The position numbers and the translations under genes were made by a program. Below, piece by piece: positions 42,416-51,470 of a stretch of DNA of 64,000 nucleotides. Every line of letters begins with the position of its first letter. The stretch's first letter is position 1. Under the pieces are notes generated by a model. That model searched no databases and was not told where the DNA came from. It was given only the letters and a program-made list of their open reading frames with translations. The DNA comes from M0108 sp044228795. Lineage in GTDB: Bacteria; Pseudomonadota; Gammaproteobacteria; Chromatiales; Chromatiaceae. The stretch lies in NCBI GenBank assembly GCA_044228795.1, contig JBGAUE010000009.1:79603-143602 (forward strand). The letters run 5' to 3'.

Positions 42416-43291
42416 ATGTCCATGGAACTCATCGAACAGGTTCCAATGCTACGCGCGCGTGTCGCCGCCTGGCACCGAGCGGGCCAGCGGGTGGGTTTCG
42501 TCCCCACCATGGGCAATCTGCATGCGGGGCATCTGGCGTTGGTCCGGGAGGCGCTGCATCGGGCGGATCGTGTCGTGGTCAGCATCTTCGTCAACCCCCT
42601 CCAGTTCGGACCCAAGGAGGATTTCAGCGCCTATCCTCGCACCCTGGAGGCCGACCGCGCCCTGCTTGCCGAGGCGGGGGCCCATCTGCTCTTTGCACCC
42701 GCGGTTGGGGCTGTCTATCCCCGTGGTCAGGCTGGGCAGACGCGGGTGGAGGTGCCCGGTATTTCTGACATCCTGTGTGGCGCAAGTCGGCCGGGCCATT
42801 TCGTGGGTGTCGCGACCGTGGTCTGCAAGCTGTTCAACATGGTCCAGCCAGACCTGGCCGTTTTTGGCGAGAAGGACTTCCAGCAGCTATTGGTCATCCG
42901 CCTCATGACCGAGGACCTGAGCCTGCCGATTGAGATTCAAGGTCTGGCCACGGTGCGGGAGCAGGATGGGCTGGCCATGAGTTCCCGCAATGGCTATCTG
43001 ACCCGGGAGGAGCGGGCGCGGGCACCTGCCCTTTACCAAACCCTGCTGCGGAGTGGTGAGCGGTTGCGGGCCGGGATAGACATTGCCGAGGTCGAGCGTC
43101 TGGCGGGGGAAGAGATCCTTGCCGCTGGCTTGAGCCCGGAATATTTCAGCGTTCGCCGGTCCCTTGACCTGGGTATGGCAGGGCCTGAAGGCTGCGATCT
43201 CGTGGTGCTGGCCGCTGCCCGTCTGGGCCGGGCGCGGCTGATTGATAACCTTTACGTCCAGCACCGGGATATTCCGGTGCCATCCCGTTGA
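42416..43291 (+). CDS. panC: Pantothenate synthetase
   Basis: About 291 residues. It joins pantoate and beta-alanine with ATP. FVPTMGNLHAGHLALV carries the HxGH ATP site; FVNPLQFGPKEDFSAYPR and FGEKDFQQLLVIR are standard, and the KMSKS-like loop reads DGLAMSSRNGYL. ATG at 42416 or 42422 may be used. The panBC pair is 38 bases apart. Confidence 0.96.
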   Translation: MSMELIEQVPMLRARVAAWHRAGQRVGFVPTMGNLHAGHLALVREALHRADRVVVSIFVNPLQFGPKEDFSAYPRTLEADRALLAEAGAHLLFAPAVGAVYPRGQAGQTRVEVPGISDILCGASRPGHFVGVATVVCKLFNMVQPDLAVFGEKDFQQLLVIRLMTEDLSLPIEIQGLATVREQDGLAMSSRNGYLTREERARAPALYQTLLRSGERLRAGIDIAEVERLAGEEILAAGLSPEYFSVRRSLDLGMAGPEGCDLVVLAAARLGRARLIDNLYVQHRDIPVPSR

Positions 43292-43465
43292 AATGAAACG
43301 TTCAACACGCTAACCTGCATGCCGCTAGGTATGCGCTGCCCCAGCCGGAACCTGGGAAATGCTGCGCCGCAGCAGAAATTGCAGCAATGCTTTCCATTTT
43401 GAAATAAAATGCTCTCCCATCATGCCTCAATGCTCCGGCTCTAGGTTCGCCAGAGGGTTTCCCAT

Positions 43466-43846
43466 ATGCAACTGACTTTGCTTAAGTGCAAGCTGCATCG
43501 CGCATGCGTCACGCACGCTGAACTCGACTACGAGGGTTCCTGCGCCATCGACGAACATCTGATGGCCTTGGCGGGGATTCGCGAGTACGAACAGATCCAG
43601 ATTTATAACGTCACTAACGGTGAGCGTTTCACCACCTATGCCATTCGCGCCGAACGTGATTCGCGTGTCATCTCGGTCAATGGGGCCGCTGCCCATAAGG
43701 CCGCGCCTGGCGACCGGGTCATCATTTGTGCTTACGCGGCGATGGATGCCGCCGAAGCCCATGCCTTCAGCCCCAGTCTGGTCTATCTGGACGAAAATAA
43801 TCGCGTGACCCGTACCGGTGACGCCATTCCGGCTCAAGCGGCCTGA
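43466..43846 (+). CDS. panD: Aspartate 1-decarboxylase
   Basis: 126 residues. It makes beta-alanine from aspartate with a pyruvoyl cofactor formed by self-cleavage between Gly24 and Ser25, both present (LDYEGSCAID). Lys9, Tyr58-type and Arg54-type active residues are in expected context (YNVTNGERF). It completes the pantothenate set. Confidence 0.96.
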   Translation: MQLTLLKCKLHRACVTHAELDYEGSCAIDEHLMALAGIREYEQIQIYNVTNGERFTTYAIRAERDSRVISVNGAAAHKAAPGDRVIICAYAAMDAAEAHAFSPSLVYLDENNRVTRTGDAIPAQAA

Positions 43847-43981
43847 TTCCCCTGAATGGCTTTCTGATTGTCTTGCATCGGTTAGCTCGGGCGCACCGGC
43901 CCTGGACTGCTGTGAGAACCTGGCTTGCAAGCCATCCTGATCCTTCTGTTTAACTCCTGGATGAGAGGATTGAATCTAATA

Positions 43982-44959
43982 ATGAAAAAACCCATCAAAG
44001 TGACCATTACGGGTGCCGCCGGTAACATTGGCTATGCCTTGGCCTTCCGTGTCGCTGCTGGCGCTGTGTTCGGCCCCGATCAGCCCGTGATCCTAAGGCT
44101 GATGGAACTGCCCATGACCATGGGACCCCTGGGGGGGGTGGGCATGGAAATGGAAGACTGCGCCTTTCCCCTGGTGCATGATGTCGTACTGACGGACGAC
44201 CCCAAGATTGGTTTCCGTGATACCAACTATGTGCTCCTGGTCGGCGCTAAACCCCGCACCAAGGGCATGGAACGTAAGGATCTGATTACCGAGAACGCCC
44301 GCATTTTCTCGACCCAGGGTCGGGCTATCAACGAGCATGCCGCCCGGGATGTGCGCGTCATGGTGGTCGGTAATCCCGCTAACACCAATGCGATGATCGC
44401 CGCCGCCAATGCGCCGGACCTGCCGAAGGAACGCTTTACGGCCATGGCCCGCCTGGACCACAATCGCGCCATCGGCATGCTGGCCAAGAAGACCAACCGC
44501 CTGGCCGCTGACGTCCGGCGCATGATCGTCTGGGGTAACCACTCCCCGACCATGCATCCCGACCTCACCCACTGCACCGTCGGCGGCACCCCAGCCTTGG
44601 ACCTGGTGTCCCTGGATTGGGCTATCGACCACATGATCCCCACCGTCCAGCGTCGGGGCGCCGCTGTTATCGAGGCGCGTGGGGCCTCTTCGGCGGCCTC
44701 GGCGGCGGGCTCGGTGGTCGATCATGTGCGCGATTGGTTCCTCGGTACCCCCGAGGGCGATTGGGTCAGTATGTCGGTCCACTCAGATGGCAGTTATGGC
44801 ATCACCGAGGGTCTGGTCTATTCCTTCCCAGTAACCTGCAAGGAGGGCGATTACCAGATAGTCCAGGGTCTGGCGGTCACTGACTTCAGCAAGTCGAGGA
44901 TGAAGGTGACTGAGAAGGAACTTCTGGAGGAGCGTGAGGTGGTCGCGGATTTGCTCTAG
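43982..44959 (+). CDS. mdh: Malate dehydrogenase
   Basis: 325 residues, cytosolic-type (not the E. coli type). Nucleotide-binding VTITGAAGNIGYALAFRVAAG, the DDPKIGFRDTNYVLLVGAKPR loop, NPANTNAMIA, the catalytic RLDHNRAIG and WGNHSP with the active His. It interconverts malate and oxaloacetate in the TCA cycle. An upstream ATG at 43961 would add seven residues; a GAGAGGA site overlaps that start, so ATG at 43982 is preferred though its spacing is long. Confidence 0.94.
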   Translation: MKKPIKVTITGAAGNIGYALAFRVAAGAVFGPDQPVILRLMELPMTMGPLGGVGMEMEDCAFPLVHDVVLTDDPKIGFRDTNYVLLVGAKPRTKGMERKDLITENARIFSTQGRAINEHAARDVRVMVVGNPANTNAMIAAANAPDLPKERFTAMARLDHNRAIGMLAKKTNRLAADVRRMIVWGNHSPTMHPDLTHCTVGGTPALDLVSLDWAIDHMIPTVQRRGAAVIEARGASSAASAAGSVVDHVRDWFLGTPEGDWVSMSVHSDGSYGITEGLVYSFPVTCKEGDYQIVQGLAVTDFSKSRMKVTEKELLEEREVVADLL

Positions 44960-44970
44960 GAGTCAGTAAT

Positions 44971-45015
44971 TCTCGGGACGAGCAATCGGTGAAGTTCTCG
45001 CCCCGAGACATTTTC
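44971..45015 (+). terminator. Possible terminator behind mdh
   Basis: TCTCGGG (44971-44977) pairs with CCCGAGA (45002-45008), followed by CATTTTCC. The loop is long (24 bases) and the T-run short, so the call is tentative. Confidence 0.35.
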
Positions 45016-45113
45016 CAACCCGGATCCCCGGCCTGCGGTCGGCGGCGCGACTTCAGTTTCCCTAGCTCTGAACCCTCATCCCAGCCCGGCGGGAACAGTG
45101 GCTAGCGGTTCTT

Positions 45114-45142
45114 TTGACAACCCTCGTCAGCCTTGCTAGCGT
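45114..45142 (+). promoter_or_regulatory. Promoter candidate for the SqrF-like gene
   Basis: A perfect TTGACA (45114-45119) is followed after 17 bases by TAGCGT (45137-45142), a weak -10. Transcription would start about 30 bases ahead of the ATG. Confidence 0.45.
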
Positions 45143-45179
45143 GAGACCATGACCACCAAACCAAGAGGTATAGAAAAAA

Positions 45180-46640
45180 ATGGCACGCATCCTGATTCTC
45201 GGCGCTGGCATCTCGGGACATACCGCAGCACGATATTTGAGTAAATGGATCCGCAAGCCCCATGAGGTGATTGTGGTCTCCCCAAAACCCCAATGGAACT
45301 GGATCCCCTCGAATATATGGGTTGCATGCGGAGAAATGACCAAGGAGCAGGTCACCTTCGAATTGGCTCCCGTTTATAAGAAGGCCGGCGTGGAGTTCAA
45401 GCAGGCAAGGGCCGTCTCGGTTCACCCGGAGGGAGACGCCAGCAACCAGAGCCCCTATGTCCGGATCGAATACACGGACACCTCTCGCGCTGGCCAGACC
45501 GAGGATGTGGATTACGACTATCTGGTCAATGCCACGGGCCCCAAACTCAATTTTGGGGCTACTCCAGGCCTTGGGCCCGAGGGTGGCCATACCGTATCGG
45601 TCTGTACTCCAGACCATGCTACCCAGGCCAATGAGCAGTTGCAAGCTTGCATACAGGCTATGCAGAAGGGTGAGCGGCGCAAACTCGTTGTGGGTACCGG
45701 CCATGGTCTTTGCACCTGTCAAGGGGCCGCCTTCGAATATATTTACAACGTGGACCATGCCTTGCGCGAGGCCGGCGTTCGGGATAAGGCTGATCTGACC
45801 TGGATCAGCAATGAATACGAACTCGGCGATTTCGGCATGGGTGGCGTGCATATCAATCGTGGCGGCTATGTCACCAATGGTAAGGTCTTTGCTGAATCCC
45901 TGATGGTGGAACGTGGCATCAGTTGGATTACCCGGTCTGCCGTCAACAAGATCGAGCCGGGTAAGATCCACTATGAGTCCTTGGACGGTTCCTTCGGTGA
46001 GTTGGACTATGACTTTGCCATGCTGATCCCGCCCTTTGCGGGGGTCGGTCTCAAGGCCTTCGATAAGGCCGGTACGGACATCTCCGGCGAGGTCTTTGCC
46101 CCCAATGGCCTCATGAAGGTAGACGCGGATTACAAGCCCAAGCCCTATGAAGACTGGGGTAAGCAGGATTGGCCCAAGACCTACCAGACCCCCAGGTTCA
46201 AGAACGTCTTTGCCATCGGTATCGCCTTTGCTCCGCCCCATTTGATCGGCAAGCCCATGCAGAGCCCCAACGGCACCGCGATTAACCCGACTCCGCCGCG
46301 TACTGGCATGCCTTCTGCCGCCATCGGCAAGGCGGTCGCGATGAATATTCGTGATTTGCTCAACGGCACCATTAAGGAGCCGACTCACACCGCCTCCATG
46401 GCTGAGATGGGTGCCGCCTGCGTCGCCTCAACCGGTTCCCACATCTTCCGGGGCAGCGCCGCCACCATGACCGTCTACCCGGTTGTCCCGGACTTTGAGA
46501 CCTACCCAGAGTATGGTCGCGATTTGAATCTGACTTTTGGGGAGATCGGGCTGGCCGGACACTGGATGAAGTGGATACTGCACCACGTCTTTATCTATCA
46601 AGCCAAGCTCAGGCCCGGCTGGTCCATTTTGCCGGATTGA
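45180..46640 (+). CDS. sqrF: Sulfide:quinone oxidoreductase, SqrF-like
   Basis: 486 residues. FAD fold at ILILGAGISGHTAARYL; the second FAD motif is modified to NVFAIGIAFAPP as in this subgroup. Cys residues suited for sulfide oxidation lie in GTGHGLCTCQGAAFEYIYN near 180 and in MGAACVASTG near 410, and the C-terminus has amphipathic helices (GHWMKWILHHVFIYQAKLRPGWSILPD region) for membrane contact. Length, the lack of a signal peptide and these Cys contexts match type VI SQR (SqrF) of purple sulfur bacteria. It oxidises sulfide and reduces quinone, feeding sulfur to the Dsr route. Confidence 0.82.
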   Translation: MARILILGAGISGHTAARYLSKWIRKPHEVIVVSPKPQWNWIPSNIWVACGEMTKEQVTFELAPVYKKAGVEFKQARAVSVHPEGDASNQSPYVRIEYTDTSRAGQTEDVDYDYLVNATGPKLNFGATPGLGPEGGHTVSVCTPDHATQANEQLQACIQAMQKGERRKLVVGTGHGLCTCQGAAFEYIYNVDHALREAGVRDKADLTWISNEYELGDFGMGGVHINRGGYVTNGKVFAESLMVERGISWITRSAVNKIEPGKIHYESLDGSFGELDYDFAMLIPPFAGVGLKAFDKAGTDISGEVFAPNGLMKVDADYKPKPYEDWGKQDWPKTYQTPRFKNVFAIGIAFAPPHLIGKPMQSPNGTAINPTPPRTGMPSAAIGKAVAMNIRDLLNGTIKEPTHTASMAEMGAACVASTGSHIFRGSAATMTVYPVVPDFETYPEYGRDLNLTFGEIGLAGHWMKWILHHVFIYQAKLRPGWSILPD

Positions 46641-46732
46641 TGGCCCCCTGAGTTGAGGGTCCCGCCCGGCAGCGATGCCCTGCTCCGGGTGGATACTGGC
46701 TCATTTTTGCAAAAGCGCTCTGGAGATACCCC

Positions 46733-46894
46733 ATGTCAGTCAAGAACAAAGAACCTTATCAGCAGGCTTATTACCCCCCCGTGCCCACGCGTTTCACGTG
46801 CTTTACGCGCTCCTTCGTACCCTGGCAGTTCGTTCGCTTCTGGGTCATCAATTTCAGGATCTTCAGGCTGTTGGCAAAATCCAATCACGGGTGA
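46733..46894 (+). CDS. Small basic protein, 53 residues, behind the SqrF-like gene
   Basis: An ATG at 46733 with GGAG eight bases ahead opens a 53-residue ORF. The N-terminal third is polar (MSVKNKEPYQQAYYPP); the rest is aromatic and basic (TRFTCFTRSFVPWQFVRFW, then FRIFRLLAKSNHG), shaped like a membrane-surface helix. The VPWQFVRFWVINFRIFRLL block looks like a conserved protein rather than chance, and codon use is normal. It is on the same strand as the SQR gene, 92 bases behind. I infer a membrane-bound helper of that enzyme; no family is known to me. Confidence 0.6.
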   Translation: MSVKNKEPYQQAYYPPVPTRFTCFTRSFVPWQFVRFWVINFRIFRLLAKSNHG

Positions 46895-46997
46895 CCCCAG
46901 CCGGAAACCGGGGATGGTTTTACTTAAAGATAGTGGAACCGTATCCCCCTTTAGTCGGCCCGCGCCCTGCGAGGGCCGGGCGGGCCGATGCAATAAG

Positions 46998-47018
46998 CGG
47001 GGCTCTTCTTGAGCCCCG
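46998..47018. terminator. Terminator-like hairpin between convergent genes
   Basis: CGGGGCTC (46998-47005) pairs with GAGCCCCG (47011-47018) over a 5-base loop. It lies between the small ORF and the convergent glgA gene. There is no T-tract on either strand. Confidence 0.45.
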
Positions 47019-47084
47019 TGGGGGGGTTGCTGGCGGATCGGTCCCGAACAGTGGGAGGTGTTACCATGGGCTGGGATAGATGTG

Positions 47085-48614
47085 CTAGGCACCCAGGGCC
47101 TCGGCATACAGCTCATCGTAATGCCGGGCGCTGGCTGACCAACTGAAATCCTGCCCCATGCCGTTGAGGGCCAAGCGTCTCCAAAGTTCGGGGCTGTCCC
47201 GATAGACCTTCAGGCAGCGTTCCATGGCCTGCCAGAGGCTATCGGAGCTGGGTTGATCGAAGCAGAATCCGGTGGATTCACCCCGCTCAATACCCGCAAG
47301 TCCGGCGTCAATCACGGTATCCGCCAGTCCGCCCGTGCGGCGCACCAAGGGTACGGCGCCATAACGCAGACTGTAGATCTGGTTCAGGCCGCAGGGCTCA
47401 AACCTTGAGGGCATGAGAAAGGCATCGCTACCAGCCTCAACGCGATGGGCGCGGTCCTCGTCATAGCCGATGAAGATACCCACCCGATCCGGATGGGCTC
47501 GGGCAGCGGCCAGTAAGGCATTTTCCGTCGCCTTTTCCCCGGATCCCTGGAGAATGAACTGGGTATTGGGGTGCGCCAGCAGGCGTGGCAATATGCCCAG
47601 GATTAAGTCCGCCCCCTTTTGTTGCACCAGCCGCCCAATATGACCGAAGACCAGGGCCTCCTCGTTGCGCGGCAGCCCGAATTCCCGTTGTAACGCCAGC
47701 TTGTTTTCCGCCTTGAGGCTGAAGGTTTCGCTATCGTAGGTCTGGGTGATCTGGGTGTCCTCGGCTGGGTTCCAAGCCTGGTAGTCGATCCCGTTGAGGA
47801 TGCCCGAGAAACGTCGCCCCAGCCCCGTCAAGAGTCCATCCAGCCCGCAGCCGAATTCCCGCGTCCTGATCTCGCGCGCATAGGTCGGGCTGACCGTGTT
47901 GACGCGGTCGGAGAAGACGATTCCGCCCTTGATGAAGGACAGTTGCTTATGAAATTCCAGGCTGTGCAGGGTCCAGAAGACCTCCGGCAGACGCAGCCGC
48001 TCGAAGGTAGCGCGGTCGAAAAGCCCCTGGTACGCCAGGTTATGGATGGTGAAGACGGTGGCGGGGCGATCCGGCTGACCGTGGAGCAGGGCAGGCACCA
48101 GGCCGGTTTGCCAATCATTGCAATGAATGAGTTCCGGGCGCCAGTCAAGCATGGGAGCGCCCATGCCGATGCGGGCAACGACCTCGCAAAAGAGCATGAA
48201 GCGATCGGCGTTGTCACCCCAGTCCCCTCCGCTGGTGTCGGTGTAGGGGTTGCCTTCGCGAGCAAAGTGATCCGGGGCATCTACCAGATAGGTCGGCACT
48301 TCGCTGTGTGGCAGGCGACCACCGATGATGCGCGCGGTTCGACCCGAGCTGGGCAGGCGCAAGTCACCCAGGGTCCGGAGCTCTCGCAATTGCCTCACGG
48401 CCCGGGGATAGGCGGGGATGATCAAGCGGGCGTCATAGCCCAGGTCGCGCAGGGCGGCGGGCAAGGCCCCGGCGACATCGGCCAGGCCGCCGGTTTTGAT
48501 CAGAGGATGGGCCTCGCTGCTGGCGAAGAGGAGGCGGCGCTGGTATTCAGGCGTTTGCGGGGCTATGGAAAGGCGCTCCCATGATAGGCGGATAGGCCGA
48601 GTCCGGGCCGTCAG
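47085..48614 (-). CDS. glgA: Glycogen synthase (start codon unresolved)
   Basis: A GT5 glycosyltransferase transferring glucose from ADP-glucose to glycogen. The conserved N-terminus (LLFASSEAHPLIKTGGLADVAGA, with the ADP-glucose KTGG) is fully in frame up to about 48536; the downstream part has HCNDWQTGLVPALL, GGIVFSDRVNTVSP and the C-terminal MPSRFEPCGLNQIYSLRYG. In frame above this there is no ATG, GTG or TTG before the stop at 48633-48635. The coordinates given use a CTG at 48614 with GAGG upstream. Alternatively an ATG at 48582 in another frame, needing a one-base shift, is the true start; or the sequence has an error. A TTG at 48464 would remove the substrate-binding segment and is unlikely. 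Confidence 0.8.
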   Translation of the reverse strand: MTARTRPIRLSWERLSIAPQTPEYQRRLLFASSEAHPLIKTGGLADVAGALPAALRDLGYDARLIIPAYPRAVRQLRELRTLGDLRLPSSGRTARIIGGRLPHSEVPTYLVDAPDHFAREGNPYTDTSGGDWGDNADRFMLFCEVVARIGMGAPMLDWRPELIHCNDWQTGLVPALLHGQPDRPATVFTIHNLAYQGLFDRATFERLRLPEVFWTLHSLEFHKQLSFIKGGIVFSDRVNTVSPTYAREIRTREFGCGLDGLLTGLGRRFSGILNGIDYQAWNPAEDTQITQTYDSETFSLKAENKLALQREFGLPRNEEALVFGHIGRLVQQKGADLILGILPRLLAHPNTQFILQGSGEKATENALLAAARAHPDRVGIFIGYDEDRAHRVEAGSDAFLMPSRFEPCGLNQIYSLRYGAVPLVRRTGGLADTVIDAGLAGIERGESTGFCFDQPSSDSLWQAMERCLKVYRDSPELWRRLALNGMGQDFSWSASARHYDELYAEALGA

Positions 48615-48873
48615 GCAGGGGCCAACCTCTTTCTATCCGACCAGTGCTACTTCAAAGGCCGTCCTCTCATCGTAAGGCAATCCGCCCTTCGATGATGCCA
48701 AGTGGTAATATCTGGCGTCCCTGTCCGCAAGCGAGACAAACTAGCACACATTGGCCCATGCGGTCATCGCGGCGCACATTTTGAGGCGCTTCATTGGGTC
48801 CTCGCGCGGCGGATCGGTTCGCCAATCATGTCAAAGGGCGACCACCGCCAGTATTTATCAGGAGTCCGCCGTC

Positions 48874-50514
48874 ATGGCCTTAGTGAACGAGACCGCCCAG
48901 TGGAAGGCCCTCGAAGCGCACTGGAAGCAAATGTCCGCGGTTCGCATGAGTGATCTCTTCGCCGCCGATCCCGGCCGCGCCACGCGCATGTCCCTGCGGG
49001 CGCCCAACCTGTTCGTCGATTTCTCCAAGAACATCGCCACGGACGAGACCCTGAGCCTCCTGCTCGATCTCGCCAAGGCCGTGGATCTGAGTGGCTGGAT
49101 TCGCAAGATGTTCCGGGGTGACCCGATCAATTCCACGGAGAACCGCGCCGTCCTCCATATCGCTCTGCGCAACCGCTTTAATCGTCCCATCATGGTCGAT
49201 GGTGAGGACGTCATGCCTGGGGTCAATGCTGAACTCGAGAAGATCGACCATTTCGTCACCGAGGTCCGCAGTGGGGAGTGGCACGGCTTCACCGGCAAGC
49301 CCATCCGCGATGTGGTCAACATCGGTATCGGTGGCTCCAACCTGGGGCCTCTCATGGTGTGCGAGGCCCTGCGCCACTACCAGACCAACGACCTCCGGGT
49401 CCATTTTGTTTCCAATGTGGATGGTACCCATCTGAGCGAGACCCTGCGCCACCTGGAGGCGGACCAGACACTTTTCATCATCGCCTCCAAGACCTTCACG
49501 ACCCTGGAGACCATGACCAATGCCCGTAGCGCCCGGGACTGGTTGGTGACCCGGTTAGGGGAGTTGGCCGTCCGCGACCACTTCGTCGCCGTCTCCACCA
49601 ATGCCACCCAGGTGGCTGAATTTGGTATCGATACCCGCAACATGTTTCGTTTTTGGGACTGGGTGGGCGGACGTTATTCCCTCTGGTCCGTCATCGGCGT
49701 ACCCATAGCTTTGGCGGTGGGCATGGACCGCTTTCGCCAGTTGCTGTTGGGTGCCCATGAGATGGATGATCATTTCCAGTCTAAGGACCTTAAGGATAAC
49801 GTGCCCGTCATTCTGGCCCTCCTCGGGGTTTGGTATGCCAATTTCGCCGGGGCCAGGACCCATGCGGTGCTGCCTTATGACCAATACCTCACCTATTTGC
49901 CCTCCTACCTGCAGCAGGCGGACATGGAGAGCAATGGCAAAGGCGTAACCCGGGACGGCGTGGCGGTCGAGTACACCACGGGGCCCGTGGTTTGGGGCGA
50001 GCCGGGCACTAACGGCCAGCACGCCTTCTTCCAGCTCATCCACCAGGGTACCCAGATGATCCCGGCGGACTTCATTGCCGCCATCAAAAGCCACAATCCC
50101 TTGGGCGATCATCAAACCCAGCTGATGGCGAACTTTTTTGCCCAGACCGAAGCCCTGATGCGCGGGCGCACCCTTGAAGAGGCCCGGGCCGAGATGACGG
50201 CGGCGGGTATGGACCCCGCCCAGGTCGAGGCTCTGGCCGCGCACCGTAGTTTTCCTGGCAATCGACCCACCAATACGATCCTGGTCGAAAGGCTCACTCC
50301 CAGAGCCTTGGGGGCACTGATCGCTCTCTACGAGCACCGCATCTTTGTCCAAGGCATCATCTGGGGCCTCAACTCCTTTGACCAGTGGGGGGTCGAGTTG
50401 GGCAAGCAACTGGCGGGGGTCATCCTGGGCGAGTTGGAGCGGGGCGAAGTGGGCCCCGATCACGACCCCTCCACTGCGGCCCTCCTTGAGTACTTCTTAC
50501 GCCACCGGGCCTGA
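48874..50514 (+). CDS. pgi: Glucose-6-phosphate isomerase
   Basis: 546 residues from the ATG at 48874 (CAGGAG upstream). It interconverts glucose-6-phosphate and fructose-6-phosphate. Signatures: NIGIGGSNLGPLM, SKTFTTLETMTNA, FWDWVGGRYSLWSVIG, GVWYANFAGARTHAVLPYDQYL and the C-terminal GLNSFDQWGVELGKQLA with the active Lys. It is divergent from glgA, forming a small carbon-storage cluster. Confidence 0.97.
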   Translation: MALVNETAQWKALEAHWKQMSAVRMSDLFAADPGRATRMSLRAPNLFVDFSKNIATDETLSLLLDLAKAVDLSGWIRKMFRGDPINSTENRAVLHIALRNRFNRPIMVDGEDVMPGVNAELEKIDHFVTEVRSGEWHGFTGKPIRDVVNIGIGGSNLGPLMVCEALRHYQTNDLRVHFVSNVDGTHLSETLRHLEADQTLFIIASKTFTTLETMTNARSARDWLVTRLGELAVRDHFVAVSTNATQVAEFGIDTRNMFRFWDWVGGRYSLWSVIGVPIALAVGMDRFRQLLLGAHEMDDHFQSKDLKDNVPVILALLGVWYANFAGARTHAVLPYDQYLTYLPSYLQQADMESNGKGVTRDGVAVEYTTGPVVWGEPGTNGQHAFFQLIHQGTQMIPADFIAAIKSHNPLGDHQTQLMANFFAQTEALMRGRTLEEARAEMTAAGMDPAQVEALAAHRSFPGNRPTNTILVERLTPRALGALIALYEHRIFVQGIIWGLNSFDQWGVELGKQLAGVILGELERGEVGPDHDPSTAALLEYFLRHRA

Positions 50515-50518
50515 TCCC

Positions 50519-50899
50519 ATGTGTGCGGAGGACCAGGCCCCGCCGGACTTTGGGGCGGAGGATGCCCTGTTGCGCGCCAAGCTCCTCGGCGAGACCGCGA
50601 CCGCTCCCTGGCGGGAGCTGCAGCGCTTTTTTGCCCAGGGCGCCGTGGTCAGCGTGGATCCGGGTCTCGACCTGGTCGAGGTTGGCCTGGCCATGTCCCG
50701 GGATCGGGCGGGCCCCTTCCAGGCCTGGCTGGGGGTGGGTCAGGTCACCCTGACCACGGATGCGCAGGCCAGGGCCTGGTTTGACAGTGATGCTCACCTC
50801 TGGACCCTGGTCATCAAGCCATGGATTCTGGTCCAGGAGCTTGATCCAGGGAGCCTTGGGGTTCCGGAAGGGCTCGGGTCCAAGCCACCGGGTCGATGA
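50519..50899 (+). CDS. DUF2288-like protein
   Basis: 126 residues starting three bases after the pgi stop, so co-transcribed and probably coupled. The core LLRAKLLGETATAPWRELQRFFAQGAVVSVDPGLDLVEV and the closing LWTLVIKPWILVQE match the short conserved family DUF2288, whose function is unknown. No membrane segment or signal is present. The last 20 residues are Gly/Pro-rich and probably disordered. Confidence 0.75.
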   Translation: MCAEDQAPPDFGAEDALLRAKLLGETATAPWRELQRFFAQGAVVSVDPGLDLVEVGLAMSRDRAGPFQAWLGVGQVTLTTDAQARAWFDSDAHLWTLVIKPWILVQELDPGSLGVPEGLGSKPPGR

Positions 50900-51038
50900 G
50901 GCGCGATCCCGGTTGCCACGAGGAGGTTAGGCTGGGCGCGGTGCCCGGTTAAATCCACGCTGGGCTTGATTGCGCCCCCCAGGCGGCCCCATTTCATGAG
51001 GCCACTCAGACTCCAGCCCGCGGCCTAGCCTTGACATC

Positions 51039-51470
51039 ATGGAATCCCACCCTCTCCCGACCGATATTCAACTCCACCAGCAGTCACGGGTACTTGAAAT
51101 CACTTATGACGATGGGGCCAGGTTTTTGCTCCCCGTCGAGTATCTGCGCGTCTATTCACCCTCGGCGGAGGTGCGCGGCCATTCGCCGGATGAGGCGGTA
51201 CTCCAGTTTGGAAAGGAAGGGGTCAATATCCGGGATCTCCAGCCGATTGGTCGCTACGCCCTGAAAATTTTCTTTGACGATGGCCATAAGTCGGGGCTTT
51301 ACGACTGGGGCTATCTCTACAAGCTGGGCCGCGCCTGGCAGCCCCTCTGGCTGGATTACCTGGGCCGCCTGCGGGATGCGGGTCGCGGGCGCGAGGGACC
51401 GGACCCCTTCGAGGTTCTCAAGGCTGAAGGCAAGCTGCCATCCGCTTTACCAGCGCCGTCAGATGGCTAG
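51039..51470 (+). CDS. DUF971 / gamma-butyrobetaine-hydroxylase-like N-terminal domain protein
   Basis: 143 residues with the small beta-rich domain ILEITYDDGARFLLPVEYLRVYSPSAEV and LKIFFDDGHKSGLYDWGYLYKLG, typical of DUF971 proteins (GBBH-like N-terminal domain). In eukaryotic butyrobetaine hydroxylase this domain binds zinc; here the Zn Cys are missing. Such stand-alone proteins occur in many proteobacteria near ubiquinone or heat-shock genes and some are linked to Fe-S cluster handling; the role is not settled. Confidence 0.85.
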   Translation: MESHPLPTDIQLHQQSRVLEITYDDGARFLLPVEYLRVYSPSAEVRGHSPDEAVLQFGKEGVNIRDLQPIGRYALKIFFDDGHKSGLYDWGYLYKLGRAWQPLWLDYLGRLRDAGRGREGPDPFEVLKAEGKLPSALPAPSDG

